In this document: piece after piece, positions 1 to 9,101 of the stretch
Layout of the letters: every line of letters starts with the position of its first letter
Numbering within the stretch: the first letter of the stretch is position 1
Program-made: the position numbers and the translations under genes
Notes under the pieces: generated by a model
The model's input: the letters and a program-made list of their open reading frames with translations, nothing else
Told to the model about the DNA's origin: nothing
Databases searched by the model: none
Assembly (NCBI GenBank): GCA_965215035.1
Contig: OZ244040.1
Location: 2,108,001 to 2,172,000, forward strand
Source: Azophilus sp965215035
GTDB taxonomy: Bacteria > Pseudomonadota > Gammaproteobacteria > Pseudomonadales > Azotimanducaceae
Length of the DNA: 64,000 nt
Direction of reading: 5' to 3'

Positions 1-247
1 AACGGCGGCGCTGGCCGCGGCCATGCGGGATGCGCCCGGCCGGGAGGAACTGCCGTTGCTGATCGCCGCGGATGCCCAGAGCACCCACCAGTCGGTGGTT
101 CGGGCCCTGGAGGCGGCGGGTGCCGCGGGATTGACCCGCATCAGCATGGTGACGCGGCAGCCCGACGATGCACCGGCGGCAACCATCGGTGTGGCGTCGC
201 CCGACGCGGTACCGGGCGCGGACGGGGGCGGGCCCGGTGCGGGCTGA
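1..247 (+). CDS. exbD: ExbD/TolR-family biopolymer transport protein, C-terminal part
   Basis: The frame is open from base 2 to a TGA at 245–247, giving about 81 residues of C-terminus; the start lies outside the window. The segment LLIAADAQSTHQSVVRALEAAG, followed by a strand ending in SMVT, matches the periplasmic domain of ExbD/TolR proteins, which work with an ExbB/TolQ proton channel to energise outer-membrane processes. A proline/glycine-rich tail follows. Its position directly before msbA is the usual exbB–exbD–msbA–lpxK–kdsB order, and its stop overlaps the next start by 11 bases, so translation is probably coupled. Family call is firm; the transport partner cannot be seen. Confidence 0.85.
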   Translation, partial: TAALAAAMRDAPGREELPLLIAADAQSTHQSVVRALEAAGAAGLTRISMVTRQPDDAPAATIGVASPDAVPGADGGGPGAG

Positions 248-3056
248 CGGCTGGTCCACCTACCGGCGGCTGCTCGGCTACGTGTGGCCGTATTCGGTGG
301 CCTTCGGGGGTTCCGTCGTCGCCTTTCTCATCGGCAGTGCCGCCGAAGCCGCGTTCGTGAAGCTGTTCGAACGTCTTATGGATAACTGGGACGAGGGCCT
401 TGCCGACGCGGCTTTGTTCATTCCCCTGGCCATGCTCGGCGCGGTGTTGATCCGGGGCTGCGGCCAACTCGTCGGCGAAATGCTCTTAAGCCGCATTTCC
501 TTTTCCGTCGTGCACAATCTGCGCGTTGCGCTTTTCGAGCAATTGCTGCATATGCCCAGCGCATTCTTCGACGCCAGCGCCCAGGGCCACCTGGTGTCTA
601 GAATCACCTACAACGTTGCCCAATTGCGGGACGCCGGCACGGTGGCGCTGCGCTCGATCATTCAGGATGGCATCAAGGTGCTGGTTTTCCTGGGCTGCAT
701 GTTCTACCTGAGCTGGCAGCTCACGCTGATCTTCATGGCGGCGGTACCCGTCGTGGCGGTGGTGGTGCTGGCGGCCAGCCGCCGCTTCCGGCGCATCGCG
801 CAGCGTATCCAGGGCTCCATGCGCGACGTCACCCAGGTGACCGGCGAGCTGATCTCGGGCTATCGGGTCGTGCGCATATTCGGCGGGGAGCAGTACGAGC
901 GTGCGCGGTTCGCCCGGGCAAGCCAGGCCAACCGCCGCCAAAACCTGAAGATGGTGACGACCAAGGTGGCCAGCACCCATGTCGTCCAGTTGCTGGTGGT
1001 GGCGGCGGTGGCGGTGCTGATCACGCTGCTGGCGCGCCCGGAGATCGCCCAGGGCCTTTCCGTCGGCAACTTCACCGGCTTCCTCATGTTCGCCGGTTTG
1101 CTGGTGCGGCCGGTGCGCCTGCTCACCGAAGTCAATGTGCGCCTGCAGCGCGGGCTGGCCGCCGCGGAGGATGTGTTCGATCAACTCGATGCGCAAGTCG
1201 AGGCCGACAGCGGCACGCATAGCGTCGACCGGGTACGGGGGCGCATTGAGTTCCGCGGCGTGCACTTCGCCTACGAAGGGGGTGCCGGGGATGTACTGCA
1301 CGACATCGACTTGACCATCGAACCCGGGCAGACCCTGGCCCTGGTGGGTAAATCCGGCAGCGGCAAGTCGACCCTGGCCAGCCTGATTCCGCGGTTCTAC
1401 GACGCGCGCCGGGGCGAGGTGTGCATCGATGGAACGCCGGTGCAGGCCTACGCCAAGGACAATCTACGCAGCCACATTGCCCTGGTGTCGCAACAGGTGA
1501 CGCTGTTCAACGATACCCTGGCCGCCAATATCGCCTATGGATCCCTGGCCCATGCGGATGCCGACGCCATCGACGAGGCGGTGCGGCGGGCGCACGCGGA
1601 TGTATTCGTGGAACGGCTGCCCGAGGGTATGAACACCGAGGTTGGCGACGATGGGGTGCTGCTTTCCGGCGGCCAGCGGCAGCGGGTGGCCATTGCCCGG
1701 GCGTTGTTGAAAGACGCGCCCATCCTCATTCTCGACGAGGCGACATCGGCGCTCGACAGCGAATCGGAACGCCATATACAGGCGGCGCTCGATGAGGTGA
1801 TGCGCGGCCGCACCACCTTGGTCATCGCGCACCGCCTGTCCACGGTGGAGAATGCGGACACCATCGTGGTGCTGGATGCGGGCCGCATCGTCGAAACCGG
1901 CACCCACGAGTCGTTGCTGGCGTCCGGTGCCGCCTACGCCAGCTTGCACGACGCGCGGTTTGGCGACAGCGAACCCGTGGCGGGCCGAGGTGACGGAGGT
2001 TCCGCGCCGAACCCTGCGCCAGCCCGGGTCGCGCCCGTGGAATCGCCGCCGCCATTGCCTGCACGCACTTGGTACCAGGATACCTGGCGGTCCCGGATGC
2101 TCATGCCGCTGGCCTGGCTGTTCGGGTTTTTCGCCGTCCGCCGCCGGCTGGCGGCGATGACCGGTAAACGTCCGCCGTGGCGGGCGCCGGTACCGGTGCT
2201 TGTGGTGGGCAACCTGACTGTTGGGGGAACCGGCAAGACACCCTTCGTCATCTGGCTGGTTCGCCAACTCTGCGATAGGGGGTTCAAGCCCGGGGTCGTC
2301 TCGCGGGGCTATGGCGGTCGCGGTGGCAAGCGGCCGACGACCGTGCCGGCGACCGGGGCGGACCCGGATCTGGTGGGCGATGAGCCGCCAATCATCGCCT
2401 GGCATACCGGCGTACCGGTGGTAGTCTGCCGCAATCGTGTCGAGGCGGTTCGCTACCTAGTCGAGGAGCACGGTGTGAATATCGTCGTTAGCGACGATGG
2501 GCTGCAACACTATGCGCTGGCCCGGGATGTCGAAATAGCGCTGGTCGATGGCGACCGGGGTTTCGGCAATGGGCGCCTGCTGCCCGCCGGGCCGCTGCGG
2601 GAACCGGCGAGCCGTCTTGCCGAAGTCGATTGGGTGGTCGCCAATCGGCGACCCTCGGGCCTGTCCGAGCGGGAAACGGTCATGTCCATGCGCCCCCTGT
2701 TCTTCGCCAATCTGCAAACCGGGATGAAGATGGCACCCATTCAGTTCGCCAGCGAGCACCCAAACGTCAACATGGTTGCGGGGGTGGGCAATCCAGATGG
2801 TTTCGCCCATACGTTGCGCACACTGGGCTTGAACCTGGCGCTGCACCCACAGGACGATCACCACCGGTATTCCGGAGAGGAGATTCGGTTCGACAACGAT
2901 TGGCCGGTGGTCTGCACCGAGAAGGATGCCGTCAAGTTGCGCAAACTCGACCTGGTGCTGGACCACTGCTGGTACCTAGAGGTCGAGGCCGATGTTGGCC
3001 GGGCGGGCCCGCGGCGCCTCGCCGAGGTACTGCGGCACCATGCGATCCTGAAGTGA
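237..3056 (+). CDS. msbA-lpxK: Fused lipid A flippase MsbA and tetraacyldisaccharide 4'-kinase LpxK
   Basis: One uninterrupted frame encodes two enzymes of lipid A biogenesis. Residues 1 to about 310 are an ABC exporter transmembrane domain and about 330–580 its ATPase: Walker A GKSGSGKST near residue 371, signature LSGGQRQR, Walker B ILILDEATSALD. A linker rich in Pro, Ala and Gly (about 580–610) leads into a complete LpxK beginning RTWYQDTWRSRMLMPLAWLF, with its P-loop GNLTVGGTGKTP at residue 658. MsbA flips lipid A-core across the inner membrane; LpxK phosphorylates the 4' position on the cytoplasmic face. The GTG at 237 was chosen because it removes an implausible N-terminal extension and follows a G-rich stretch; it gives 939 residues. 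The LpxK stop overlaps the kdsB start. An internal GTG near 2037 could also yield free LpxK, but no stop separates the domains. Confidence 0.9.
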   Translation: MRADGWSTYRRLLGYVWPYSVAFGGSVVAFLIGSAAEAAFVKLFERLMDNWDEGLADAALFIPLAMLGAVLIRGCGQLVGEMLLSRISFSVVHNLRVALFEQLLHMPSAFFDASAQGHLVSRITYNVAQLRDAGTVALRSIIQDGIKVLVFLGCMFYLSWQLTLIFMAAVPVVAVVVLAASRRFRRIAQRIQGSMRDVTQVTGELISGYRVVRIFGGEQYERARFARASQANRRQNLKMVTTKVASTHVVQLLVVAAVAVLITLLARPEIAQGLSVGNFTGFLMFAGLLVRPVRLLTEVNVRLQRGLAAAEDVFDQLDAQVEADSGTHSVDRVRGRIEFRGVHFAYEGGAGDVLHDIDLTIEPGQTLALVGKSGSGKSTLASLIPRFYDARRGEVCIDGTPVQAYAKDNLRSHIALVSQQVTLFNDTLAANIAYGSLAHADADAIDEAVRRAHADVFVERLPEGMNTEVGDDGVLLSGGQRQRVAIARALLKDAPILILDEATSALDSESERHIQAALDEVMRGRTTLVIAHRLSTVENADTIVVLDAGRIVETGTHESLLASGAAYASLHDARFGDSEPVAGRGDGGSAPNPAPARVAPVESPPPLPARTWYQDTWRSRMLMPLAWLFGFFAVRRRLAAMTGKRPPWRAPVPVLVVGNLTVGGTGKTPFVIWLVRQLCDRGFKPGVVSRGYGGRGGKRPTTVPATGADPDLVGDEPPIIAWHTGVPVVVCRNRVEAVRYLVEEHGVNIVVSDDGLQHYALARDVEIALVDGDRGFGNGRLLPAGPLREPASRLAEVDWVVANRRPSGLSERETVMSMRPLFFANLQTGMKMAPIQFASEHPNVNMVAGVGNPDGFAHTLRTLGLNLALHPQDDHHRYSGEEIRFDNDWPVVCTEKDAVKLRKLDLVLDHCWYLEVEADVGRAGPRRLAEVLRHHAILK

Positions 3057-3844
3057 GCGAATTCCGTGTGGTCATTCCGGCCCGCATGGGGGCCACCCGC
3101 CTGCCCGGGAAGCCGCTGCTCGACATTGCCGGCGTTCCCATGATCGTGCGGGTTGCCCGCCAGGCGGCGCGTTCCGGCCCGCGGGAGGTTATTGTGGCGA
3201 CCGACGACGAAGTTATCCGGAGCACGGTGGGCAGGGCGGGATACCGGGCGATGCTGACCCGGGCGGAGCATCGTTCCGGCTCGGACCGGGTGGCGGAGGT
3301 GGCGGGCCGGGAAGGCTGGGCGGACGAAGAGGTCGTCATCAATGTGCAGGGGGACGAGCCGCTGCTGCCGCCGGCAGTGGTGCGTCAGTTGGCGGATGCG
3401 ATGCTGGCGGATCCAGGAATGGAGGTGGCCACGCTGTGCGAACCGGTCGCGGATGCGCGTGCCGTTGCCGACCCGAACAGCGTCAAGGTGGTGCGGGATG
3501 TGCGCGGCAACGCGCTGTACTTTTCCCGGGCGCTGATACCGGCGTCCAAGACCCTGGGGTCTTCTGCCCACCCGACCGGTCCTTGGCTACGGCACATCGG
3601 CATCTACGGCTACCGGGTTGGCGCGCTGCGCCGGTTCGTTGCGCTGGCCCCGGGTGCTCTTGAGTGTGCCGAGGGCCTGGAGCAGTTGCGGCTGCTTGAA
3701 CACGGGATGCGCATCGTTGTGCTGGATGCCTGCCGGCCGGTGCCCGGGGGCGTTGATACGGCGGCAGACCTGGAGCGGGTACGAGGCGTACTTGCGGGCA
3801 CCGCCACTCGCCGGGAGCTATCGCCCCGGCGGCCGGCACGCTGA
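3053..3844 (+). CDS. kdsB: 3-deoxy-manno-octulosonate cytidylyltransferase
   Basis: KdsB makes CMP-Kdo from Kdo and CTP, the activated sugar for the inner core of lipopolysaccharide, in the cytoplasm. The 263-residue protein opens with FRVVIPARMGATRLPGKPLL, the nucleotide-binding signature of the family, and contains VINVQGDEPL and the HIGIYGYR block. Length fits the family (about 250). The GTG start at 3053 overlaps the TGA of the upstream fusion gene in a GTGA arrangement, indicating translational coupling within the lipid A/Kdo operon. The C-terminal 15 residues are Arg-rich and less conserved. Confidence 0.93.
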   Translation: MSEFRVVIPARMGATRLPGKPLLDIAGVPMIVRVARQAARSGPREVIVATDDEVIRSTVGRAGYRAMLTRAEHRSGSDRVAEVAGREGWADEEVVINVQGDEPLLPPAVVRQLADAMLADPGMEVATLCEPVADARAVADPNSVKVVRDVRGNALYFSRALIPASKTLGSSAHPTGPWLRHIGIYGYRVGALRRFVALAPGALECAEGLEQLRLLEHGMRIVVLDACRPVPGGVDTAADLERVRGVLAGTATRRELSPRRPAR

Positions 3845-3881
3845 CGCGCGGGGAAGCGGGTACGCCCATGCGAGCCCGCCC

Positions 3882-3991
3882 CGTAGAAAGTTCCGAGGGA
3901 ACAGATTACTTCGGCGCCTAGCGGCGAACCACTCGCCGATGTAGTCCACCTCGTCGTAGAAAGTTCCAGGGGAACAGATTACTTCGGTGCC
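3882..3991. repeat. Pair of 37-bp imperfect direct repeats at the 3' end of the SDR gene
   Basis: Bases 3882–3918 and 3955–3991 are the same 37-bp sequence with three mismatches, 73 bp apart. The second copy covers the last codons and stop of the minus-strand SDR gene; the first lies downstream of it. Each holds a small GTTCC–N3–GGAAC hairpin that, on the minus strand, is followed by TTT. This looks like a short tandem duplication of the gene end that may act as a weak double terminator. Confidence 0.7.
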
Positions 3992-4749
3992 ATTCTGATG
4001 CCGCCGTCCAAGCGAATGGTTTCGCCGTTGAGGTAGGGGTTCTCGATAATCTGGCACGCCAGCAGGGCGTATTCCGCCGCCTCGCCGAGGCGCTTTGGAA
4101 ACTGCACCATGCCGATAAGCGGGTCGCGCACCCGGTCCGGTGCGCCGGCCATCATGGGTGTTTCGAAAATTCCCGGCGCAATGGTGCACAACCGAATACC
4201 GGATCGGGACAGGTCCCGGGCGATGGGCAAGGTCATGCCCGCCACGCCGGCCTTGCTGGCGGTGTAGGCGGCCTGGCCGATCTGCCCGTCGAACGCCGCG
4301 ACCGAGGCGGTATTGACGATGGCCCCGCGCTCGCCGTCCTGGTTGACCGGCTCGTTTTTCTGCATTTCCCAGGCGCATAGCCGCAGCGTGTTGAAGGTGC
4401 CGACCAGGTTGACGCGGATAATGCTGTTGAAGTACGCCAGCGGCATGGGCGCGTCGCGGCCGAGGGTGCGGGCCGCCGCGCCGATGCCGGCGCAGTTGAT
4501 GTTGATGTGAATGGCCCCGAAATCGGCCATGACGGCCGCCACCGCGTTCTGTACCGAGGCCTCATCGGCGACATCCACCTGGTAGAACCTGGCGTTGTCG
4601 CCAAGCTCTCCGGCGGTCTGTTCGCCGAGGTCGGCATTCAGGTCGAAAATCGCCACGCTGCCGCTCCGCTCGATGATCGTTGCCGCGGTCGCGCGGCCTA
4701 GTCCTGACGCACCGCCCGTGATGACGGCCACCTTGTTGTCGATGTTCAT
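3979..4749 (-). CDS. Short-chain dehydrogenase, 3-hydroxyacyl-CoA dehydrogenase type-2-like
   Basis: A 256-residue classical SDR with the cofactor motif TGGASGLG near the N-terminus, NCAGIG, the catalytic YTASKAG, and PGIFETPM after it. The long insertion around RVNLVGTFNTLRL and the ending NGETIRLDGGIRMAPK resemble the type-2 3-hydroxyacyl-CoA dehydrogenase group (HSD17B10-like), which oxidises short 3-hydroxyacyl-CoAs with NAD. The start at MNIDNKVAVITGG (4749) suits the family; an in-frame ATG 18 codons upstream would add an uncharacteristic N-terminus. A GGA lies about 9 bases upstream of the chosen ATG. It is transcribed against kdsB and divergently from murB. Substrate is inferred, not shown. 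Confidence 0.8.
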   Translation of the reverse strand: MNIDNKVAVITGGASGLGRATAATIIERSGSVAIFDLNADLGEQTAGELGDNARFYQVDVADEASVQNAVAAVMADFGAIHININCAGIGAAARTLGRDAPMPLAYFNSIIRVNLVGTFNTLRLCAWEMQKNEPVNQDGERGAIVNTASVAAFDGQIGQAAYTASKAGVAGMTLPIARDLSRSGIRLCTIAPGIFETPMMAGAPDRVRDPLIGMVQFPKRLGEAAEYALLACQIIENPYLNGETIRLDGGIRMAPK

Positions 4750-4923
4750 GATGTTGTTCCGGTTTCTCCCAGATTTGTTGGTTGCGGAATGGGACTGTTC
4801 CAAGGGGCCTTACTTAGCCCCGTTCGCCAGGCACCGGCCCCCGGTTGGTGGCGTTCGCCGGTGGAACCCGCCTGCGCCGGCGAGTATCGGCGCGGCGCGG
4901 CGGTGGGTAGTATATGCCATTGC

Positions 4924-5919
4924 ATGTCGATGCTGCCTAACACCCTGGGTGTGCCCTGTAGGGCCGAACGGCTCGTCGTCGCGCGCACCAGCACCGAAAT
5001 GATCGCGGCCCTGCGCCGCTACCCACGGGATCTGCTGCTGCTCGGGGGCTGTAGCAATGTCGTACTGCCGGCCCGGTTGACACGACCGGCTTGCCTGGTG
5101 GCGACCCGGAGCATCGACATCCGCCCCGACGGCGAGGATTTCCTGGTTACGGCCGCCGCCGGAGAGAGTTGGCACGGCCTCGTTCGGCATACCCTGGGCC
5201 AGGGGCTTTGCGGCCTGGAGAACCTGGCGCTGATCCCGGGCAGCGTCGGGGCCGCTCCCATACAGAACATCGGCGCCTACGGTGTTGAACTGGCGGAGCG
5301 CGTGAACTCGGTGCGAGTGTTCGACCGGCAGGCCGGGGAGGTGGTTGTGCTGCCGCCCGAGCGTTGTCGGTTCGGCTACCGTACCAGCGTCTTCAAGTCC
5401 AGCCCGAACCGCTATGCCGTGCTGGCGTTGACCCTGCGCCTAGGGCGACTTGGCCACCGTGTACTGGACTACCCCGATGTCGACCGGGAGCGGTGGCGGC
5501 TGGGATGGTCGCAGCCCAGCCCGCGCCAGATTGCCGAACTGGTCATTCGGGTGCGGCGGCGCAAGCTGCCGGACCCGAGGCAATGGGGGAACGTAGGCAG
5601 CTTTTTCAAGAATCCCCTGGTCACCAAGGCGGCGGCCCGCCGGTTGGCGGGTTCCGTACCGGGCCTGGTGAGCCATGCCGTCGGCAACCAGGTCAAGCTC
5701 GCCGCCGCGCAGCTTATCGACCTGTGTGGCTGGAAAGGCTTCCGGGCCGGGGCCGTCGGCGTCTGGCACCGACAGCCACTCGTCCTAGTGAACCACGGGC
5801 AGGCATTGGGGGAGGATTTTCTTGCCGTGGCGCGGTCCATACGCGATTCGATCATGGAGCGATTCCGGGTCCGCCTGGAATTGGAGCCGACGGTTTTGGG
5901 CGACTCAGGACTTTCCTGA
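4924..5919 (+). CDS. murB: UDP-N-acetylenolpyruvoylglucosamine reductase
   Basis: MurB reduces UDP-GlcNAc-enolpyruvate to UDP-MurNAc with NADPH and FAD in peptidoglycan precursor synthesis. The 331-residue protein shows the type I layout: NTLGV at the start, LLLGGCSNVV, ENLALIPGSVGAAPIQNIGAYGVEL for FAD binding, CRFGYRTSVFK, and GNVGSFFKNP with the catalytic Ser region. Start ATG 4924 was chosen because the homologous region begins with LPNTLGV; a frame extension of 45 residues upstream is uncharacteristic. Its 3' end overlaps the 3' end of rne, on the opposite strand, by 15 bases. Confidence 0.93.
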   Translation: MSMLPNTLGVPCRAERLVVARTSTEMIAALRRYPRDLLLLGGCSNVVLPARLTRPACLVATRSIDIRPDGEDFLVTAAAGESWHGLVRHTLGQGLCGLENLALIPGSVGAAPIQNIGAYGVELAERVNSVRVFDRQAGEVVVLPPERCRFGYRTSVFKSSPNRYAVLALTLRLGRLGHRVLDYPDVDRERWRLGWSQPSPRQIAELVIRVRRRKLPDPRQWGNVGSFFKNPLVTKAAARRLAGSVPGLVSHAVGNQVKLAAAQLIDLCGWKGFRAGAVGVWHRQPLVLVNHGQALGEDFLAVARSIRDSIMERFRVRLELEPTVLGDSGLS

Positions 5920-8457
5920 TTCGGCCGCTTGTAGCGCTGCTTCTCGCTGTCGCCGCCGAACCTCCCGGGGGTCGTTCGCGGCCCGGCGCGGCTTTGCGCG
6001 AGCGTCGCCCGGCGGCGGCGCGTCGGGTGGTGGCGCATCCCCCTGGGACGGTGCCTCGCCGGGGGCGCCGGCCCGAACTGTGTCCGGGTCGGGCGGCGGC
6101 GCGACTGCTGCGTCCTTGGCGGGAATCTCCGTGGCGCGGTCGGCTGCGTGATCGCTCCGTTCGTCCGCTGCCTGGGTTGCGCTCCGTTCTGTGCCGGTGG
6201 CCTCGTTGGGTTCCGCCTTGCCGGCATTGCCGTTCGCTGGTGGAACCGGTGCGGGTTTGGTCGCGGCCGCCGGTGCCGGGGTCGTGGTGGCCGGTGCGGA
6301 GTTGCCGGTGCCCTCCGGGGTTCGCCTGGGGCCATCTGCCTGGGCGGCGATGCGCCCCCGGTCCCGGCGCGGCCGGCGCTTGCTTTGGGCCAGCTCCGCA
6401 TCGCTCGGCTTGCGGTTCCCGGCGGCTGCCGGCCCGGCGTCGGCATCCTGGCCGACCGGCTCTCGGTTTTGTTGCTGCGCCCGCCGTTTGGCGGGCCGGC
6501 CCGATTTCGCCGCGGGCTTGGCGGCCGCGCCCTTTTTGCGGGGCTCCTCGGTGGGCGCTTTGCCGCCTCTGCGGTCGGTGCCCTTGCGCGGTGCCTCCTT
6601 GGCCGAGTGCGCCTGGCTCGAGGCGCGGTTGCTATCGGCGGACCGTTTTCGCTCGGGCCGATTGCGGGATCGGCCGCGGCCTTCCGTAGCGGCAGCTCTT
6701 CTGCCCGTTCCCCGGTGCCGGGCCTTGGTCGCCGCCGGCTGCCTGGCGGTCTCCGCGGAACTCTCGGAAAAAAGATTCGCCACAATCTTCTTCAGAAAGC
6801 CGGGTTTGTCGCTGCCGCGCCCGGTCGGCTGGGGCTTGGGTGAGGGGGCCGGGGTGGCGGGCTGCGGCGGTTGCACTACGGGGCGTTCCCGCGCTGGCTG
6901 GGCGGGGCTTTCGCGGGGCGCGTCCTCGCTCGCCTGGTTGGTGATTTCCGTCAACTCGTAGCTGGGGACATCGATCTCGCTAACCGCCCGGTCGTCCCGG
7001 ATCCGCTGCACCTCATACTGGGGCGTTTCCATGTTGACATTGGGTACGATCACGATATGGGTCTGGGTACGGCGCTCGATCGCCGCCACGTCCTGGCGTT
7101 TTTCGTTCAGGAGATAGGAGGCGATGTTCAGCGGCACCAGCGCCCTCACCATGGAACTGCGCTCCTTGAGCGATTCTTCCTCCATCACGCGCAGAATCGC
7201 CAATGCCAGCGAGCGGATATCCCGGATGCGGCCCTGCCCGCTACAGCGCGGGCAAACCTGGGTCGTTACCTCCACCAGCGAGGGCCGCAGGCGCTGCCGG
7301 GACATTTCCAGCAGCCCGAAGCGCGATATGCGGCTAACCTGCACCCGGGCGCGGTCTTGCTCTAGGGCCTCGCGCATGCGGTTCTCCACGGCCCGCTGAT
7401 TCTTCACACTGGACATGTCGATGAAGTCGATGACGATCAGCCCGCCCACGTCCCGGAGCCGCAACTGCCGGGCGACCTCCTCGGCGGCCTCCAGGTTCGT
7501 GGTCAACGCGGTTTCCTCGATGTCGGCGCCCTTGGTGGCGCGCGCCGAGTTGATGTCGATGGACACCAGCGCCTCGGTGGGATCGATCACGATGGACCCG
7601 CCCGATGGCAACTTGACCATGTGTTTGAAGGCGCCCTCGATCTGGCTCTCGATCTGGTAGCGGCTGAACAGCGGCACCGCCTCGTCGTAGTACTTGGTGC
7701 GGTTCTTGTATTGGGGCATGACATCGTCGATGAAGACGCGGGCTTCCTCGTAGGCTTCGCGGCTGTCGATGAGCAGTTCGCCGACATCCTTGCGTAGGTT
7801 GTCGCGTATGGCCCGCAGAATCACGTTGTTCTCGGCGTACAGCAGTTTCGGTGCCTTTTCCCGCTCGCCGGCATCCTGGATCGCCCCCCAAAGTTGCAGG
7901 AGGTAGTCGAGATCCCAGCTCAGTTCATCGGTGCCCCGACCGACACCCGCCGTGCGCACGATCAGCCCCATTCCCTGGGGAATGTCGAGCTGCGCGAGCA
8001 CCTCGCGCAACTGGTCGCGGCCTTCGCCCTCGATACGGCGTGAGACGCCGCCGGCTCGTGGATTGTTCGGCATCAGCACCAGGTAGCGGCCCACCAGGCT
8101 GATAAAGGTGGTTAGCGCCGCGCCCTTGGTCCCCCGTTCCTCCTTGTCGACCTGAACGACAAGTTGCTGGCCTTCCTTGACCGCGTCCTGAATCTGTGGG
8201 CGGCTATCGTCACTGCGCTGCTTGAAGTATTGCGGTGCGATCTCCTTTAGCGGGAGAAAGCCGTGCCGGGATGCCCCGAAATCCACAAATGCGGCTTCAA
8301 GGCTGGGTTCGATGCGGACTATTTTGGCTTTGTAGATGCTGCCTTTCTTTTGTTCGCGGCCGCGGTTTTCGATGTCGAAGTCGTAGAGTTTCTGGCCGTC
8401 CACCAGGGCGACGCGCACCTCTTCGGGCTGTGCCGCGTTGATGAGCATTCGTTTCAT
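5905..8457 (-). CDS. rne: Ribonuclease E
   Basis: RNase E is the endonuclease that starts mRNA decay and processes rRNA and tRNA, usually as the degradosome scaffold at the membrane. Of 850 residues, about the first 500 are the catalytic half: MKRMLINAAQPEEVRVALVD, an S1 domain, the metal-binding aspartates in VSIDINSA and VIDFIDM, and the zinc-link CPRC followed by SGQG. The C-terminal 340 residues are Arg/Lys/Pro/Ala-rich, low-complexity and presumably disordered, as in degradosome scaffolds, though no specific partner motif is recognised. It is divergent from rluC with a 644-bp leader region, the arrangement seen in E. coli. Its stop lies inside the end of murB. Confidence 0.95.
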   Translation of the reverse strand: MKRMLINAAQPEEVRVALVDGQKLYDFDIENRGREQKKGSIYKAKIVRIEPSLEAAFVDFGASRHGFLPLKEIAPQYFKQRSDDSRPQIQDAVKEGQQLVVQVDKEERGTKGAALTTFISLVGRYLVLMPNNPRAGGVSRRIEGEGRDQLREVLAQLDIPQGMGLIVRTAGVGRGTDELSWDLDYLLQLWGAIQDAGEREKAPKLLYAENNVILRAIRDNLRKDVGELLIDSREAYEEARVFIDDVMPQYKNRTKYYDEAVPLFSRYQIESQIEGAFKHMVKLPSGGSIVIDPTEALVSIDINSARATKGADIEETALTTNLEAAEEVARQLRLRDVGGLIVIDFIDMSSVKNQRAVENRMREALEQDRARVQVSRISRFGLLEMSRQRLRPSLVEVTTQVCPRCSGQGRIRDIRSLALAILRVMEEESLKERSSMVRALVPLNIASYLLNEKRQDVAAIERRTQTHIVIVPNVNMETPQYEVQRIRDDRAVSEIDVPSYELTEITNQASEDAPRESPAQPARERPVVQPPQPATPAPSPKPQPTGRGSDKPGFLKKIVANLFSESSAETARQPAATKARHRGTGRRAAATEGRGRSRNRPERKRSADSNRASSQAHSAKEAPRKGTDRRGGKAPTEEPRKKGAAAKPAAKSGRPAKRRAQQQNREPVGQDADAGPAAAGNRKPSDAELAQSKRRPRRDRGRIAAQADGPRRTPEGTGNSAPATTTPAPAAATKPAPVPPANGNAGKAEPNEATGTERSATQAADERSDHAADRATEIPAKDAAVAPPPDPDTVRAGAPGEAPSQGDAPPPDAPPPGDARAKPRRAANDPREVRRRQREAALQAAESGKS

Positions 8458-9101
8458 ACTTGCTTGGTTCCTTTGTTGGCGCGCTGTGGTCGGCCAACAC
8501 GGGCGAGGGATGGGACGGGTACGGACGCCACCGGGGCGCGCCCGACCCGTCTGCCGGAGTGATCTTCGCTGGAATGCCGGCCGGTATGCGCTTGCCTACC
8601 GGGCGGCTGGCGACCGCGGTGGCCATGGGGCCCCGCCGCTGTCGTCGCTATCCACTCATGTCGGGCGCCGCCGGCGTTTGCATCCACCGGCAGGGCCTTG
8701 TAAATCCGTTCCAGTTCCGCCTCGCCTGTGTATAGGCTTATCGGCAACGCGCTGGTTTCACGTTGTTGTTTCGTTTGTCGGCAGCGGCTCTAGTAGACGC
8801 CAACCGGTGCCTTGCGTACGTTCGACCCGTTCGTAGCCGGCTCATGGGAGAGTTGTCTCCCCGCGCTCCCCGGTTGGGGGGTCTTCTCGCGAGGGGCATC
8901 TCCGTGCGCTCTAGCTAGGGGCCGGCATGGCTACTTGCTATTCCGTGGCGGCCGTTTCCGGGCAATGTTCCTCGTTAGTACCTTGCTGCTCGGGCATGTT
9001 CGGCGGCGCCACAAACGGGTATGTTTCGTCCCGCAAAGGCGGCGGCATCTTAACAGCCTTGCCCAAGTCATTCAAACCAACGGAAATTTCGGCCCCAGAC
9101 C
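8458..9101. other. Divergent rne–rluC intergenic region
   Basis: A 644-bp stretch without a credible gene separates the start of rne from the start of rluC. In E. coli the corresponding interval carries the rne promoters and a long structured 5' leader through which RNase E controls its own mRNA. Here the GC-rich half next to rne has many inverted stretches consistent with structure, but I cannot identify the known hairpins or a clear –35/–10 pair. Short frames in it have no protein-like composition. Confidence 0.5.

Noticed and set aside
5469..6785. 438-codon minus-strand frame over the murB and rne ends
   Set aside because: It overlaps two clear genes in another frame and is almost only Arg, Pro, Ala and Thr, typical of a shadow frame.
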